This document shows positions 1-8,949 of a stretch of DNA of 64,000 bases, one piece after another; position 1 is the stretch's first letter; each line of letters starts with the position of its first letter. The position numbers and the translations under genes are program-made. Source of the DNA: Bradyrhizobiaceae bacterium (lineage in GTDB: Bacteria; Pseudomonadota; Alphaproteobacteria; Rhizobiales; Xanthobacteraceae); NCBI GenBank assembly GCA_020544565.1, contig CP078014.1, positions 62,001 to 126,000 on the forward strand. The letters are read 5' to 3'. The notes beneath the pieces were generated by a model that was given only the letters and a program-made list of their open reading frames with translations, was not told the DNA's origin and ran no database searches.

Positions 1-540
1 CGCGACCGGCGACGCCTCGGGGGCCTCCTCGTCGCAGAATGTCAGCAGGCGGCCGCCGTCGCGCCCGGCGAGCCAGCGCTCCAGCGGTACGGGGTCGTGG
101 ACCGCGGCGAGGCTGAGAATGCCGCACTGCTCGGCGGCCTCGATAACGTTGGCGCGCAGGCGCTCGACATTGAGCCGGCTCGCCTGGGTGAAGCGGGTGG
201 TCACCGGCACCAGCGCGCCGGCCCCCATTTCGACGGCTTTCTGCGCCATGTAATCGAGCCGCGCGTGCTTGAGCGGCGCGAATACGTAATGCACGTCCGG
301 TAGCCGGTCCTGTTCGCGGACCTGCGCCACCACCTCGGCGCGGTCGGGCCGCTTGCGGCCGGCGAGGGTGGCCTGCCATTCGCCGTCACGGCCGTTGAAC
401 AGCAGCACGCGGTCGCCGGCGGCGAGCCGCAGCACGTTACCGAGGTAATTGGACTGGTCGCGGTCGAGCGCCAGCCCCTGGCCGGCGGCCAGCGGGGCAT
501 CGACGAACAGGCGCGGGCTGCGGAAATCGGATTTGGGCAT
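1..540 (-). CDS. rsmE: 16S rRNA (uracil-1498-N3)-methyltransferase RsmE, C-terminus cut by window edge
   Basis: Reading leftward from the ATG at 540, 180 codons stay open to the window edge. The protein starts MPKSDFRSPRLFVD and continues through an N-terminal PUA-like part (NYLGNVLRL, VLLFNGRDGEW) into the SPOUT domain, where KHARLDYMAQKAVEMG and the TRFTQASRL / EAAEQCG segments are typical of RsmE. The enzyme methylates N3 of U1498 in 16S rRNA of the assembled 30S subunit, using S-adenosylmethionine. The C-terminal knot with the SAM-binding loop lies outside the window. It faces away from the secreted-protein gene at 697. Confidence 0.93.
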   Translation of the reverse strand, partial: MPKSDFRSPRLFVDAPLAAGQGLALDRDQSNYLGNVLRLAAGDRVLLFNGRDGEWQATLAGRKRPDRAEVVAQVREQDRLPDVHYVFAPLKHARLDYMAQKAVEMGAGALVPVTTRFTQASRLNVERLRANVIEAAEQCGILSLAAVHDPVPLERWLAGRDGGRLLTFCDEEAPEASPVA

Positions 541-696
541 CGGCCGGTTTCTATCGCAAAAGCGGCGGATTGCCAGCGCCGGCGTGACCAACCGCCGCGC
601 TGCCGCCCCAATCGCCGGGTTGTTAAGGGCAGGCGGGAATCGTAGAAGATCGTCCCAATCACCCATGCCGTCATTGGAACCCGCCGGAGGAGAGCC

Positions 697-1407
697 GTGA
701 CACCGCACCGTCTGATCGCATCGCTGGCTGCCGCCGCGTTCGTCCTGCATGCCGTCGAAGCCAGTGCCCAGGGTGCATTCCCAGCGCCGCTGCCGGGGCA
801 GACATCGGCGCCTGCCGCGGCGCCGTCATCGTCGCCATTCCCGCCGGTGGGAGGCGCGCCTGCGGCCGCCTCGCCGTTTCCGCCGGTCGGCGGCGCGCCT
901 GCTGCCGCGTCGCGGCCCGCCGACAGCGCTTTCACCAGCGGCGCGGCCCCGTTCGGCGGCGGATTCGGGGCCCCGCAACAGCAGGCCGGTCCGCCACCCG
1001 ACGCCGCCAAGTGCCAGAGCGAATTCGTCGCCCTGCGCAACGACGCCGAGGCCAAGGCCAAGGCCATTCAGACCGCGGGCAAGCGCAAGGCCCCGCCATC
1101 GGAGGCGTGCAAGCTGATCGGCACGTTTTCCCAGGCCGAACTGAAGATGATCAAATATGTCGAGGGCAACGCCAAGCGCTGCGGCATCCCGCCCGACGCG
1201 GCGGTGCAGATGCGCAAGGGCCACGCCCGCACCGAGCAGCTCGAGACCAAGGTGTGCACCATCGCCGAGCGCGGACCACCCCAGGGCGGGCCGGCCGGTC
1301 CCAGCCTGAGCGAGGCGCTGGGCTCCGGCTCGATCCCGGAGGCGCAGAAGACGCGGCGCGGCGGCAGCACCTTCGACACCCTCAACGGCAACGTGCTGAC
1401 GCGCTGA
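697..1407 (+). CDS. secreted proline/alanine-rich protein of unknown function
   Basis: This 236-residue protein has a GTG start preceded by a good GGAGG site at 686-690. Residues 1-25 form a Sec signal peptide ending in VEASAQG, so it is probably periplasmic. Residues 30-100 are low complexity and hold a duplicated 13-residue block (SPFPPVGGAPAAA, twice in a row). Residues 100-210 look folded, with three well-spaced cysteines (AAKCQSEF, SEACKLIG, AKRCGIPP) plus a fourth near VCTIAER. I do not recognise a characterised family; similar proteins occur as hypothetical genes in Bradyrhizobium-type genomes. It precedes ubiA by 43 bases and may be cotranscribed with it. Confidence 0.8.
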   Translation: MTPHRLIASLAAAAFVLHAVEASAQGAFPAPLPGQTSAPAAAPSSSPFPPVGGAPAAASPFPPVGGAPAAASRPADSAFTSGAAPFGGGFGAPQQQAGPPPDAAKCQSEFVALRNDAEAKAKAIQTAGKRKAPPSEACKLIGTFSQAELKMIKYVEGNAKRCGIPPDAAVQMRKGHARTEQLETKVCTIAERGPPQGGPAGPSLSEALGSGSIPEAQKTRRGGSTFDTLNGNVLTR

Positions 1408-1450
1408 CCCTCGGTTTGCACCGCCGCTGCGCCGGGCTAAAAGACCGGGG

Positions 1451-2395
1451 ATGAACCCTGGACTGACCAACGCCGCGGCCCCCGTCGCCGATTCCACCCG
1501 CAACTGGGTCGACACCCGCGCGCCGCTGTGGGCGCGGCCGTATCTGCGCCTGTCGCGCTTCGACCGGCCGATCGGCTGGTGGCTGCTGCTGCTGCCGTGC
1601 TGGTGGTCGGCGGCGCTGGCCTCCGGCGTGGCCGGCGACCTTCACGGACTGGGCGCGGTCATCGTGCTGTTCTTCATCGGCGCGGTGGTGATGCGCGGCG
1701 CGGGCTGCACCTGGAACGACATCACCGACCGCGATCTCGACGCGCGGGTGGAGCGCACGCGCTCGCGCCCGATCCCGTCCGGGCAGGTCAGCGTGGCTCA
1801 GGCCGCGATGTTTCTGGTGGCGCAGGCGCTGGTCGGGCTCGCGGTGCTGGTGCTGTTCAACCGCTTCGCCATCCTCGTCGGCATCGCCTCGCTCGCCATC
1901 GTCGCGGTCTATCCTTTCATGAAGCGCGTCACCTATTGGCCGCAGCTCACCCTTGGGCTGGCGTTTTCGTGGGGCGCGCTGATGGGCTTCGCGGTGATCC
2001 TCGGGCGCATCGACGCCACCGCGCTGGTGCTCTATGCCGGGTCGATCTCATGGGTGATCGGTTACGACACCATCTATGCCCATCAGGACGCCGACGACGA
2101 TATCCTCGTCGGCATCAAGTCCACCGCGCTGCTGTTCGGCGATCGGACGCAGCAGGCGCTGACGCTGTTCTTCAGCCTCGCGGTGGTGCTGATCGGCGTC
2201 GCGCTGGTGCTCGCCGGGGCGCGGTGGTGGGCATGGCTCGGGCTTGCCGCCTTCGCCGCGCATCTTGTCTGGCAGGTCCGCACCCTCGACATCAAGGATC
2301 CGGCGCTGTGCCTGCGGCTGTTCAAGTCGAACCGCGACGCCGGGCTGCTGCTGTTTTTCGGCCTGCTCGCCGACGCGGTGCTGCGCAGTTCGTGA
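1451..2395 (+). CDS. ubiA: 4-hydroxybenzoate octaprenyltransferase UbiA
   Basis: An integral membrane prenyltransferase of 314 residues that attaches the polyprenyl chain to 4-hydroxybenzoate in ubiquinone synthesis. The first Asp-rich motif is NDITDRDLDARVERT at residues 89-103 (N89, D90, D93, D97). The second is DTIYAHQDADDD near residue 205. Both bind Mg-diphosphate. About eight to nine hydrophobic helices are visible, and the length is normal for the family. An N-terminal stretch of about 30 polar residues precedes the first helix, as in other rhizobial UbiA proteins. Confidence 0.95.
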   Translation: MNPGLTNAAAPVADSTRNWVDTRAPLWARPYLRLSRFDRPIGWWLLLLPCWWSAALASGVAGDLHGLGAVIVLFFIGAVVMRGAGCTWNDITDRDLDARVERTRSRPIPSGQVSVAQAAMFLVAQALVGLAVLVLFNRFAILVGIASLAIVAVYPFMKRVTYWPQLTLGLAFSWGALMGFAVILGRIDATALVLYAGSISWVIGYDTIYAHQDADDDILVGIKSTALLFGDRTQQALTLFFSLAVVLIGVALVLAGARWWAWLGLAAFAAHLVWQVRTLDIKDPALCLRLFKSNRDAGLLLFFGLLADAVLRSS

Positions 2396-2439
2396 TAAGG
2401 GGGCGGTGCCGTGCGAGGACGCCATTCCTCATCTTGCGA

Positions 2440-2553
2440 GTCCCGGGCGCGGTGCGGCACGAAGTGACGCGCCGCTGAACCGGGACCGTTCGAGACCGCG
2501 ATGGTCCCGGCTCTGCGAAGCAACGTTGCACGTTGCATCGCGTCCGGGACACG
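2440..2553. repeat. palindromic intergenic repeat, family C (copy 1)
   Basis: An imperfect inverted repeat whose outer arms begin with TCCCGGGCGCGGTGC and end with GCATCGCGTCCGGGACA. An inner CGGGACC / GGTCCCG pair lies between them. The copy at 12579-12733 shares the arm core CCCGGGCGCG and the AACCGGGACCG segment. It fills the space between the convergent ubiA and DUF6101 genes. Confidence 0.75.
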
Positions 2554-2575
2554 TCATCCTTGCATGAGCGGTCGC

Positions 2576-3106
2576 TCAGCTGCGCGCGATGATCTCGCGC
2601 TCGGCGCGGTGCACGCTCGTTTCGCCGAGCCGTTGTCCGGCCTTGCGGCGAACGAGAAACTGCGGACGGCGGCTCCTGATCGCGTTGCGGCGGCGACGGC
2701 GCAGCGCGGGTTCGCGCGTATCGCCGCTCTCGTCCTCGATCTGCGGCAGCGCGAACAGCTCGCTCCACGTCTGCCACGCGAGTTCGAGGTGCAGGTCGTC
2801 GGAGGTGACGAGCAGCGGCACCGACAGCGACGGATCGCGATGGACCAGCACGAGGGCCTGCCCCGCACCGGCGTCGCGGCAGGCGATGCCGAGGAAGTCG
2901 CGGACGCACACATTGATCGCCATGCGCATGCCGCGGACGGCCCGCTTGACGACGACGCGGTCGCGATTGATTTCGATACGCCTGACGCCGCCGTCGGCGC
3001 GGCCATCGCGCGCCTCGAAGCTGACAGGCAAGGAAAGGGGGTCGGGCTGCAACGTGCAGCCCGACCCGACGGGTTGCGCCCCGCCGACTCCGAATTGACG
3101 CCTCAC
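2576..3106 (-). CDS. DUF6101 family protein
   Basis: A 176-residue protein of unknown function typical of Bradyrhizobium relatives. The body (RRQFGVGGAQPVG, LPVSFEARDGRADGGVRRIEINRDRVVV, RGMRMAINVCVRDFLGI, VLVHRDPSLSVPLLV) matches what I remember of DUF6101, and an Arg-rich segment (LRRRRRNAIRSRR) lies near the C-terminus. The frame stays open upstream to 3325. I chose the GTG at 3106 because a GGGAG site sits 9-13 bases before it and homologues begin MRRQF. An ATG at 3217 is the alternative. No catalytic motif is apparent. Confidence 0.75.
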   Translation of the reverse strand: MRRQFGVGGAQPVGSGCTLQPDPLSLPVSFEARDGRADGGVRRIEINRDRVVVKRAVRGMRMAINVCVRDFLGIACRDAGAGQALVLVHRDPSLSVPLLVTSDDLHLELAWQTWSELFALPQIEDESGDTREPALRRRRRNAIRSRRPQFLVRRKAGQRLGETSVHRAEREIIARS

Positions 3107-3390
3107 GGCTTGTTCTCCCACGCCGGAATTATGTTCCCGGTCGATGGGGAGACCATGCCAGAGCGCCGTCCGGATCCGCTTAACAAGGCTGGTTAATCGT
3201 TTGGCTTTGCCCGCCATGATTGACAAGCGGTTGGCGCGGATGCTTGACGAGACCTTGCCGGAACCGCGAAATATGTTGCGCCGGAGCCGGCGAAAATGCT
3301 TGAAGTCCGCATAAAACAGGCACATCTCAAGATGCGCTGCTGTTGCCCCAAGTTGATTTCAATTTGTCCTCGATCCGCGGGAATCCGTTC

Positions 3391-4794
3391 GTGAACTCTT
3401 CACCAAACGCCTCACTGTCGTCCCCTGCATCCGCTTCCACTCCCTCCGACCTGTTTGATCAGAGCGCGCTTGCCGCGCTGGCGCACCGGCTGGTGGAGGC
3501 GGCGAAGCGCGCGGGCGCGGACGCCGCCGACGCGGTGGCGGTGCGCGGCGTATCGCAGGGCGTTGAGGTGCGCGAGGGCAAGGTCGAGGAAAGCGAGCGC
3601 TCCGAGGGCGACGACGTCGGCCTGCGCGTGTTCGTCGGCAAGCGGCAGGCGATGATCTCCACCAACGATCTGCGCGGCGACAACGTCGCGGCGCTGGCCG
3701 AGCGCGCGGTGGCGATGGCCAGGGTCGCGCCCGACGACGCCTATGTCGGACTGGCCGATCCGGCGCTGCTGGCCAAGCAATTTCCCGATCTCGATCTGCT
3801 CGATCCGCGGCCGCCGTCCGTTACTGAACTGGAGCGCCGCGCCCGCGAGGCGGAAGAGGCGGCGCTCGCGGTCAAGGGCGTGTCGAAATCCGGCGGCGCC
3901 TCGGCATCGGCCGGAATCGGCGGCATGGTGCTCGTCACCTCGACGGGGTTCGAAGGCTCCTATCTGCGCTCCAGCCAGGGCGTCTCCGTCACCGCCATCG
4001 CCGGCGAGGGCACGGCGATGGAGCGCGATTACGATTTCACCTCGGCGATCCACGCCGCCGATCTCGACGCGGCCGCGAGCGTCGGCCGCCGCGCCGGCGA
4101 GCGCACGGTGGCGCGGCTCCATCCCCGCAAGGTCGCCACCTGCAAGGTGCCGGTGGTGTTCGATCCGCGCGTGGCGGGCTCGCTGGTCGGCCATCTTGTT
4201 GGCGCGATCAACGGCAGCACCATCGCACGCAAGACCAGTTTCCTCAAAGACCGTCTCGGCCAGCAACTGTTCGGCAGCCACATCCGCATCATCGACGATC
4301 CGTTGCGCCCGCGCGGGCTGCGCTCGCAGGCGTTCGACGCCGAGGGCGTCGCCACCAAACGGCAGGCGCTGGTCGATGGCGGCGTGCTGACGACATGGCT
4401 GCTTGACTCCGCCACCGCGCGCGAACTCGGCATGGCCACCACCGGCCACGCCCATCGCGGTGTGTCGTCGCCGCCGTCGCCGGGGCCGTACAATCTGCAT
4501 CTCGAAGCCGGGCCGCTGTCGCCCGCCGAGCTGATCGCCGACATCAAGGACGGATTCTATGTCACCGACCTGATCGGCTCCGGCGTCAACGGCGTCACCG
4601 GCGATTACAGCCGCGGCGCCGCCGGGTTCTGGATCGAGAACGGTGAGCGCACTTATGCCGTGAGCGAGGTCACCATCGCCGGCCATCTGCTCGATATCTT
4701 CAAATCGATGGTCCCGGCCAGCGATCTCACCTTCAAGTATGGCGTCAACGCGCCGACGCTGCGCATCGAAGGGCTGACCCTTGCCGGACGCTGA
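3391..4794 (+). CDS. pmbA: TldE/PmbA-type metalloprotease subunit
   Basis: A 467-residue protein of the TldD/PmbA family. TldD and TldE together form a cytoplasmic protease that trims peptides such as microcin B17 precursors and the CcdA antitoxin. Recognisable segments are VEVREGKVEESERSEGDD at the N-terminus, the middle block DRLGQQLFGSHIRIIDDP, and GVNGVTGDYSRGAAGFWIENG at the C-terminus. The HExxxH zinc motif of TldD is absent, as expected for the TldE partner. The frame extends upstream to 3343; I chose the GTG at 3391 (MNSSPNASLSS). It overlaps cysQ by 14 bases, so the two are translationally coupled. Confidence 0.9.
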   Translation: MNSSPNASLSSPASASTPSDLFDQSALAALAHRLVEAAKRAGADAADAVAVRGVSQGVEVREGKVEESERSEGDDVGLRVFVGKRQAMISTNDLRGDNVAALAERAVAMARVAPDDAYVGLADPALLAKQFPDLDLLDPRPPSVTELERRAREAEEAALAVKGVSKSGGASASAGIGGMVLVTSTGFEGSYLRSSQGVSVTAIAGEGTAMERDYDFTSAIHAADLDAAASVGRRAGERTVARLHPRKVATCKVPVVFDPRVAGSLVGHLVGAINGSTIARKTSFLKDRLGQQLFGSHIRIIDDPLRPRGLRSQAFDAEGVATKRQALVDGGVLTTWLLDSATARELGMATTGHAHRGVSSPPSPGPYNLHLEAGPLSPAELIADIKDGFYVTDLIGSGVNGVTGDYSRGAAGFWIENGERTYAVSEVTIAGHLLDIFKSMVPASDLTFKYGVNAPTLRIEGLTLAGR

Positions 4795-5599
4795 TCTTTA
4801 CGCCGGCGACGACGTGGCGCGGACGCGCGATGCCGCGCTGCTGGCGGACGTGGTGCGCGAGGCCGGCGCGCTGGCGCTGCGCCTGTTCCGCACCGAGCTC
4901 AAGACGTGGACCAAGGGCACCTCGTCGCCGGTGTCGGAAGCGGACATCGCCGTCAACGACCTGATCGAGGCGCGGCTGCGCGCGGCGACGCCGGATTACG
5001 GCTGGCTGTCGGAGGAGAGCGCCGACGATTCGCGGCGGCTCGGCCGGCGGCTCGCCTGGATCGTCGATCCCATCGACGGCACCCGCGCCTATCTCGCCCG
5101 GCAGAACGACTGGTCGGTGAGCATCGCGCTGGTCGCCGACGGGCTGCCGGTGCTGGGCGCGGTGTTCGCGCCCGCCAGCGACGAGTTCTTTTTTGCCGCC
5201 CGCGCGCGCGGCGCGACGCGCAACGACGCGCCGATCGCGGCGGCTTCCGGCGCCGCCATCCATTTTCCGAAAATCGCCGGGCCGAAGCCGCTGGTGGAGC
5301 GGCTGGGCGGCATGGCCGCCGGCGAGACGCTGTATCCGCGCATCGGATCGCTGGCGCTGCGGCTGGCGCGGGTCGGCGAAGGGGGGATCGACGCGGCGTT
5401 TGCGGGGGGCAACAGCCACGACTGGGACCTTGCGGCGGCCGATTTAATCGTGCACGAAGCGGGCGGGGAAATGACCACACTGGCCGGCGAGCGTCTGACC
5501 TATAATCAGGCCGACGTTCGTCATGGATTGCTGGTGGCGGCAGGGCGCGCGCGCCATGCGCATATCGTCAGGCACTTTCGGGACAACCCGATCGGCTGA
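4781..5599 (+). CDS. cysQ: 3'(2'),5'-bisphosphate nucleotidase / inositol monophosphatase-family protein CysQ
   Basis: This 272-residue member of the Mg-dependent, Li-sensitive phosphatase family probably recycles 3'-phosphoadenosine 5'-phosphate from sulfate assimilation. The metal site is visible as SEESADDS, the signature WIVDPIDGTRAYLARQNDWSV, and the C-terminal DWDLAAADLIVHEAGG. The TTG start at 4781 lies inside the end of pmbA. The family also includes inositol phosphatases; the WLSEES and FxxRxxDW context suits CysQ better than SuhB. A separate HisN paralogue lies at 22170-22952. Confidence 0.85.
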   Translation: MPDADLYAGDDVARTRDAALLADVVREAGALALRLFRTELKTWTKGTSSPVSEADIAVNDLIEARLRAATPDYGWLSEESADDSRRLGRRLAWIVDPIDGTRAYLARQNDWSVSIALVADGLPVLGAVFAPASDEFFFAARARGATRNDAPIAAASGAAIHFPKIAGPKPLVERLGGMAAGETLYPRIGSLALRLARVGEGGIDAAFAGGNSHDWDLAAADLIVHEAGGEMTTLAGERLTYNQADVRHGLLVAAGRARHAHIVRHFRDNPIG

Positions 5600-5673
5600 T
5601 GGGTGCCGCCGGGCGCTTCAGTCGCAGGTGCTTCAGGCCAATGTGCCGGTCATTAGCTACGGGAACACTCTAG

Positions 5674-5922
5674 ATGTCCGAAACCGCGCAACCTCAGTTG
5701 CTTCACCTCGTCATCGGCGGTGAATTGCTCGATCTCGACCAGGTGACGTTCAAGGATCTCGACAAGGTCGAGATCGTCGGCCTGTTTCCAAACTACGCCA
5801 CCGCCTATACGGCGTGGAAGAGCAAGGCGCAGCAGACCGTCGACAACGCCCACATGCGCTATTTCATCGTCCATCTTCACCGGCTGCTCGATCCCGGCCA
5901 AGACGCGAAGTCCGCACGTTGA
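5674..5922 (+). CDS. DUF4170 family protein
   Basis: A small soluble protein of 82 residues (MSETAQPQLLHLVIGGEL; FPNYATAYTAWKSKAQQTVDNA; YFIVHLHRLLDP) that matches DUF4170, a family restricted to alphaproteobacteria and of unknown function. Its stop codon overlaps the TTG start of the next gene (TTGA at 5919-5922), so the two are coupled. Genes of this family usually stand at this place in the cysQ - acyltransferase - waaA - lpxK run, which suggests an envelope role; that is inference from context only. Confidence 0.88.
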   Translation: MSETAQPQLLHLVIGGELLDLDQVTFKDLDKVEIVGLFPNYATAYTAWKSKAQQTVDNAHMRYFIVHLHRLLDPGQDAKSAR

Positions 5923-6632
5923 AAGCCACGCTCCGAAAACTGGGCCGCGCCACCTGGCTGCAGCGCGTCGCGGGATTTCTCGCGGCGGAATTCCTGCGGC
6001 TGGTTTGGTGGACCAACCGTTTCAGCTATGATCCGCCCGATATCTACCAGCGGGTCGAACCGGACATGCCGGTCATCGTCGCGTTTTGGCACGGGCAGCA
6101 TTTCATGATGCCGTTCCTCAAGCGGAAGCAGTATCCCGTCAAGGTGCTGATCTCGCGTCATCGCGACGGCGAGATCAACGCCATCGCCGCCGAGCGGCTG
6201 CATATCGGCACGGTGCGCGGCTCCGGCGATCACGGCAACGCCTTCCACCGCAAGGGCGGTGTGCCGGCGTTCAAGGCGATGCTGCGGACGCTGGAAGACG
6301 GCATCAACATGGCGCTCACCGCCGACGTGCCGAAAGTGTCGCGCAAGGCCGGGCTCGGCATCATCATGCTGGCGCGCGAATCCGGCCGGCCGATCCTGCC
6401 GGTGGCGATCGCCACCAGCCGGTTCAGGCGGCTGAACAACTGGGACCGCTCCGTTATCCATTTGCCGTTCGGGCGCGGCGTCATCGCCGCCGCCGACATC
6501 ATCCGCGTGCCGCCCGACGCCGACGCCGCCACCATGGAGGCGCTGCGCGCCGAACTTGAGGCGCGTCTCAACGAGGTGACGGGCCGCGCCTATCGCCATA
6601 TCGGCCGCGCCGACGAGGGTCTCCGTGCCTAG
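5919..6632 (+). CDS. DUF374 family lysophospholipid acyltransferase-like protein
   Basis: A protein of 237 residues in the LPLAT superfamily, DUF374 branch. Residues 15-35 are hydrophobic (VAGFLAAEFLRLVWW). The acyltransferase motif region reads IVAFWHGQHFMMP with the catalytic-type histidine, followed by LISRHRDGEI, the glycine-rich GTVRGSGDHGNAF, and ALTADVPKVSRKAGLG. The family transfers acyl chains in the envelope, and its place directly before waaA and lpxK argues for lipid A or a related lipid as substrate. TTG start overlapping the DUF4170 stop; its own end overlaps the waaA start at 6625. Confidence 0.85.
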   Translation: MKATLRKLGRATWLQRVAGFLAAEFLRLVWWTNRFSYDPPDIYQRVEPDMPVIVAFWHGQHFMMPFLKRKQYPVKVLISRHRDGEINAIAAERLHIGTVRGSGDHGNAFHRKGGVPAFKAMLRTLEDGINMALTADVPKVSRKAGLGIIMLARESGRPILPVAIATSRFRRLNNWDRSVIHLPFGRGVIAAADIIRVPPDADAATMEALRAELEARLNEVTGRAYRHIGRADEGLRA

Positions 6633-7929
6633 CCCGCTGCCGGCCACGCTGCGGCTGTACCGGCGGCTGGCGTCGGCGGCGACGCCGCTGGCCGGGCCGA
6701 TGGCGGCGCGGCGGGTGCGGCGGGGCAAGGAGGATCCGGCGCGGTTGCCCGAGCGGCGCGGCATCGCCAGCGTCGCCCGCCCGGCGGGGCCGCTGATCTG
6801 GATCCACGGCGCCAGCGTCGGCGAGGTGCTGGCGGCGGCGGCGCTGGTCGAGCGGCTGCGCGGGCTCGGCTTCGGCATTCTGCTCACGTCGGGCACGGTG
6901 ACGTCGGCGGCCATCGTGGCGCGGCGCTTTCCACCGGACGTGATCCATCAATTCATCCCGTTCGACGCGCCGCGTTTCGTGGCGTCGTTCCTCGATCACT
7001 GGCAGCCGAACCTGGCGCTGTTCATCGAGTCCGACATCTGGCCCAATCTGATCCTGTCCGGCGCGGAGCGGCGCATTCCGCTGGTCATCATCAACGGCCG
7101 CATGTCGCAGCGCTCGTTCCCGCGCTGGCGGAAGCTGCGCGGTACCATCGCGGCGCTGCTGGACTGTTTCGATCTGTGCCTCGCGCAGTCCGACGCCGAT
7201 GCGGCGCGCTTCGCCGCACTCGGATGCCCCAATGTCGCGACTTCCGGCAACCTGAAGCTCGACGTCGCGGCGCCGCCGGCGGATGTCGGCAAGCTGGCGC
7301 AGTTCAAGGACGCCGCGCGCGGCCGGATCGTTGTCGTCGCGGCCTCGACCCATCCGGGCGAGGACGAGATCGTCGCCGACGCGCACCGGCGGCTGGCGGC
7401 GCATGTGCCTGCGTTGCTGAGCGTGATCGTGCCGCGCCATCCCGAGCGCGGCGCGGCCATCGCGCAGATGCTGTCCGAGGCCGGCCTGCGGGTGGCGCTG
7501 CGCTCGCAGGATCAGTTGCCGTCGCCGGAAACGGATATCTATGTTGCCGACACCATGGGCGAGCTTGGCCTGTTCTATCGGCTCGCGCCGGTGGTGTTCA
7601 TGGGCGGCTCGCTGGTGCCCCATGGCGGCCAGAATCCGATCGAGGCGATCAAGCTTGGCGCGGCCATCGTTCACGGCCCGCATGTGTTCAACTTCAATGA
7701 GACCTATGCGGCGCTCGATCGCGCCGGCGGCGCGGTCCGCGTCGGCGGCGGCGACGATCTCGCCGCGGTGCTGGCGCGCCTCCTCGGGAATCCAGCGTCG
7801 TGGCAGCAGGTCGTCGCGGCGGGCGAGGCGGTGGTCGAGCGTCTCGGCGGCGCGCTGGAGCGCACGCTCAAGGCGCTCGAACCTTACCTGTTGCAGATGC
7901 GGCTGGAGGCGGGAGGCCCGGATGCGTGA
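6625..7929 (+). CDS. waaA: 3-deoxy-D-manno-octulosonic acid (Kdo) transferase WaaA
   Basis: A GT-B glycosyltransferase of 434 residues that adds Kdo from CMP-Kdo to the lipid A precursor at the inner membrane. The N-terminal part holds RRGKEDPARLPERRG and WIHGASVGEVLAA, with a Glu in the position of the family's general base. The C-terminal nucleotide-binding half holds GNLKLD, AASTHPGEDEIV, and MGGSLVPHGGQNPIEA. The GTG start at 6625 overlaps the preceding gene by 8 bases, and the end overlaps lpxK by 8 bases. Confidence 0.95.
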   Translation: MPSPLPATLRLYRRLASAATPLAGPMAARRVRRGKEDPARLPERRGIASVARPAGPLIWIHGASVGEVLAAAALVERLRGLGFGILLTSGTVTSAAIVARRFPPDVIHQFIPFDAPRFVASFLDHWQPNLALFIESDIWPNLILSGAERRIPLVIINGRMSQRSFPRWRKLRGTIAALLDCFDLCLAQSDADAARFAALGCPNVATSGNLKLDVAAPPADVGKLAQFKDAARGRIVVVAASTHPGEDEIVADAHRRLAAHVPALLSVIVPRHPERGAAIAQMLSEAGLRVALRSQDQLPSPETDIYVADTMGELGLFYRLAPVVFMGGSLVPHGGQNPIEAIKLGAAIVHGPHVFNFNETYAALDRAGGAVRVGGGDDLAAVLARLLGNPASWQQVVAAGEAVVERLGGALERTLKALEPYLLQMRLEAGGPDA

Positions 7930-8935
7930 GCCGGGCTTCTGGTATCGGCCGCCGTCGTGGATGTCGCGCGCGCTCGCGCCGCTGGGCTGGGCCTATGGCG
8001 CGGTGACGGCGCGGCGCATGGCGCGTCCCGGCGCGCGGACGGGTGTTCCGGTGATCTGCGTCGGCAACTATCATGTCGGCGGCGCGGGCAAGACGCCGAC
8101 CACGCTGGCGCTGGCGGAGATACTGCGCGGCATGGGCGAGCGGCCGGTCGTGGTCAGCCGCGGCTATGGTGGCGCCTTGCAGGGTCCGGTGCGGGTCGAT
8201 CCGGCGGTGCATTCCGCCGCCGATGTCGGCGACGAGCCGCTGATGATGGCGTCGCGCGCGCCGGTGATCGTGGCGCGCGCTCGCGTTGCCGGCGCGGCGC
8301 TGGCGCAGGCCGAAGGCGCGAGCGTGGTGCTGCTCGACGACGGCTTCCAGAATCCGGCGCTGGCCAAGGACGTAGCGCTGATCGTGATCGATGCGTCGCG
8401 CGGCCTCGGCAACGGCGGTGTATTTCCCGCCGGGCCGCTGCGAGCGCCGCTGGCGCCGCAACTCGCGCGCACCGATGCGCTGGTGGTGATCGGCGAGGGC
8501 CGTGCGGCGGAGGGCGTCATCGCCGCGAGCGCGCGACACGGCGCGCCGGTGTGGCGCGCGCGCCTCGTGCCCGATGTGGCCTGCGTCGAGCGCCTGCGCG
8601 ACAAGCGCGTGCTGGCTTTCGCCGGCATCGGCGATCCGGCGCGGTTCTTCGCCACGCTGTGCGCGAGCGGCGTCAATGTGGTGACGGAGCGCGTGTTCGA
8701 CGATCATCATCCGTTCACGCCGGACGAGATCGCGCGGCTGTTGGCCGATGCCCGCGCGCAGGCGTTGATGCTGGTCACCACGGAGAAGGATATGGCGCGC
8801 CTGCGCAGCGACGCGCGCCTTCGTGACGAAGTAACGGCGATCGCGACCTTCGCGGTGACGCTGGCGTTCGACGACGCGGCGGCGGTCCGGGAGTTTCTCA
8901 CGCAGCGTCTTGCCGGTGCGCGCCAGACGGCGTGA
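7922..8935 (+). CDS. lpxK: tetraacyldisaccharide 4'-kinase LpxK
   Basis: This 337-residue membrane-associated kinase phosphorylates the 4' position of the lipid A disaccharide. The P-loop is GNYHVGGAGKTPTT at residues 49-62. Other family blocks are VSRGYGG, LLDDGFQNPALAKDVALIVID, the GNGGVFPAGPLRAP segment, and FDDHHPFTPDEIARL near the C-terminus. The ATG at 7922 overlaps the end of waaA. It closes the overlapping run that started at pmbA; the palindromic repeat at 8950 follows. Confidence 0.95.
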   Translation: MREPGFWYRPPSWMSRALAPLGWAYGAVTARRMARPGARTGVPVICVGNYHVGGAGKTPTTLALAEILRGMGERPVVVSRGYGGALQGPVRVDPAVHSAADVGDEPLMMASRAPVIVARARVAGAALAQAEGASVVLLDDGFQNPALAKDVALIVIDASRGLGNGGVFPAGPLRAPLAPQLARTDALVVIGEGRAAEGVIAASARHGAPVWRARLVPDVACVERLRDKRVLAFAGIGDPARFFATLCASGVNVVTERVFDDHHPFTPDEIARLLADARAQALMLVTTEKDMARLRSDARLRDEVTAIATFAVTLAFDDAAAVREFLTQRLAGARQTA

Positions 8936-8949
8936 CAAGGCCGGTGGGG

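Noticed and set aside
3180..3200. TTAA-N9-TTAA upstream of the DUF6101 gene
   Set aside because: Spacing is nine instead of the seven bases required for a CtrA box; similar GGTTAAT strings occur elsewhere (50090).
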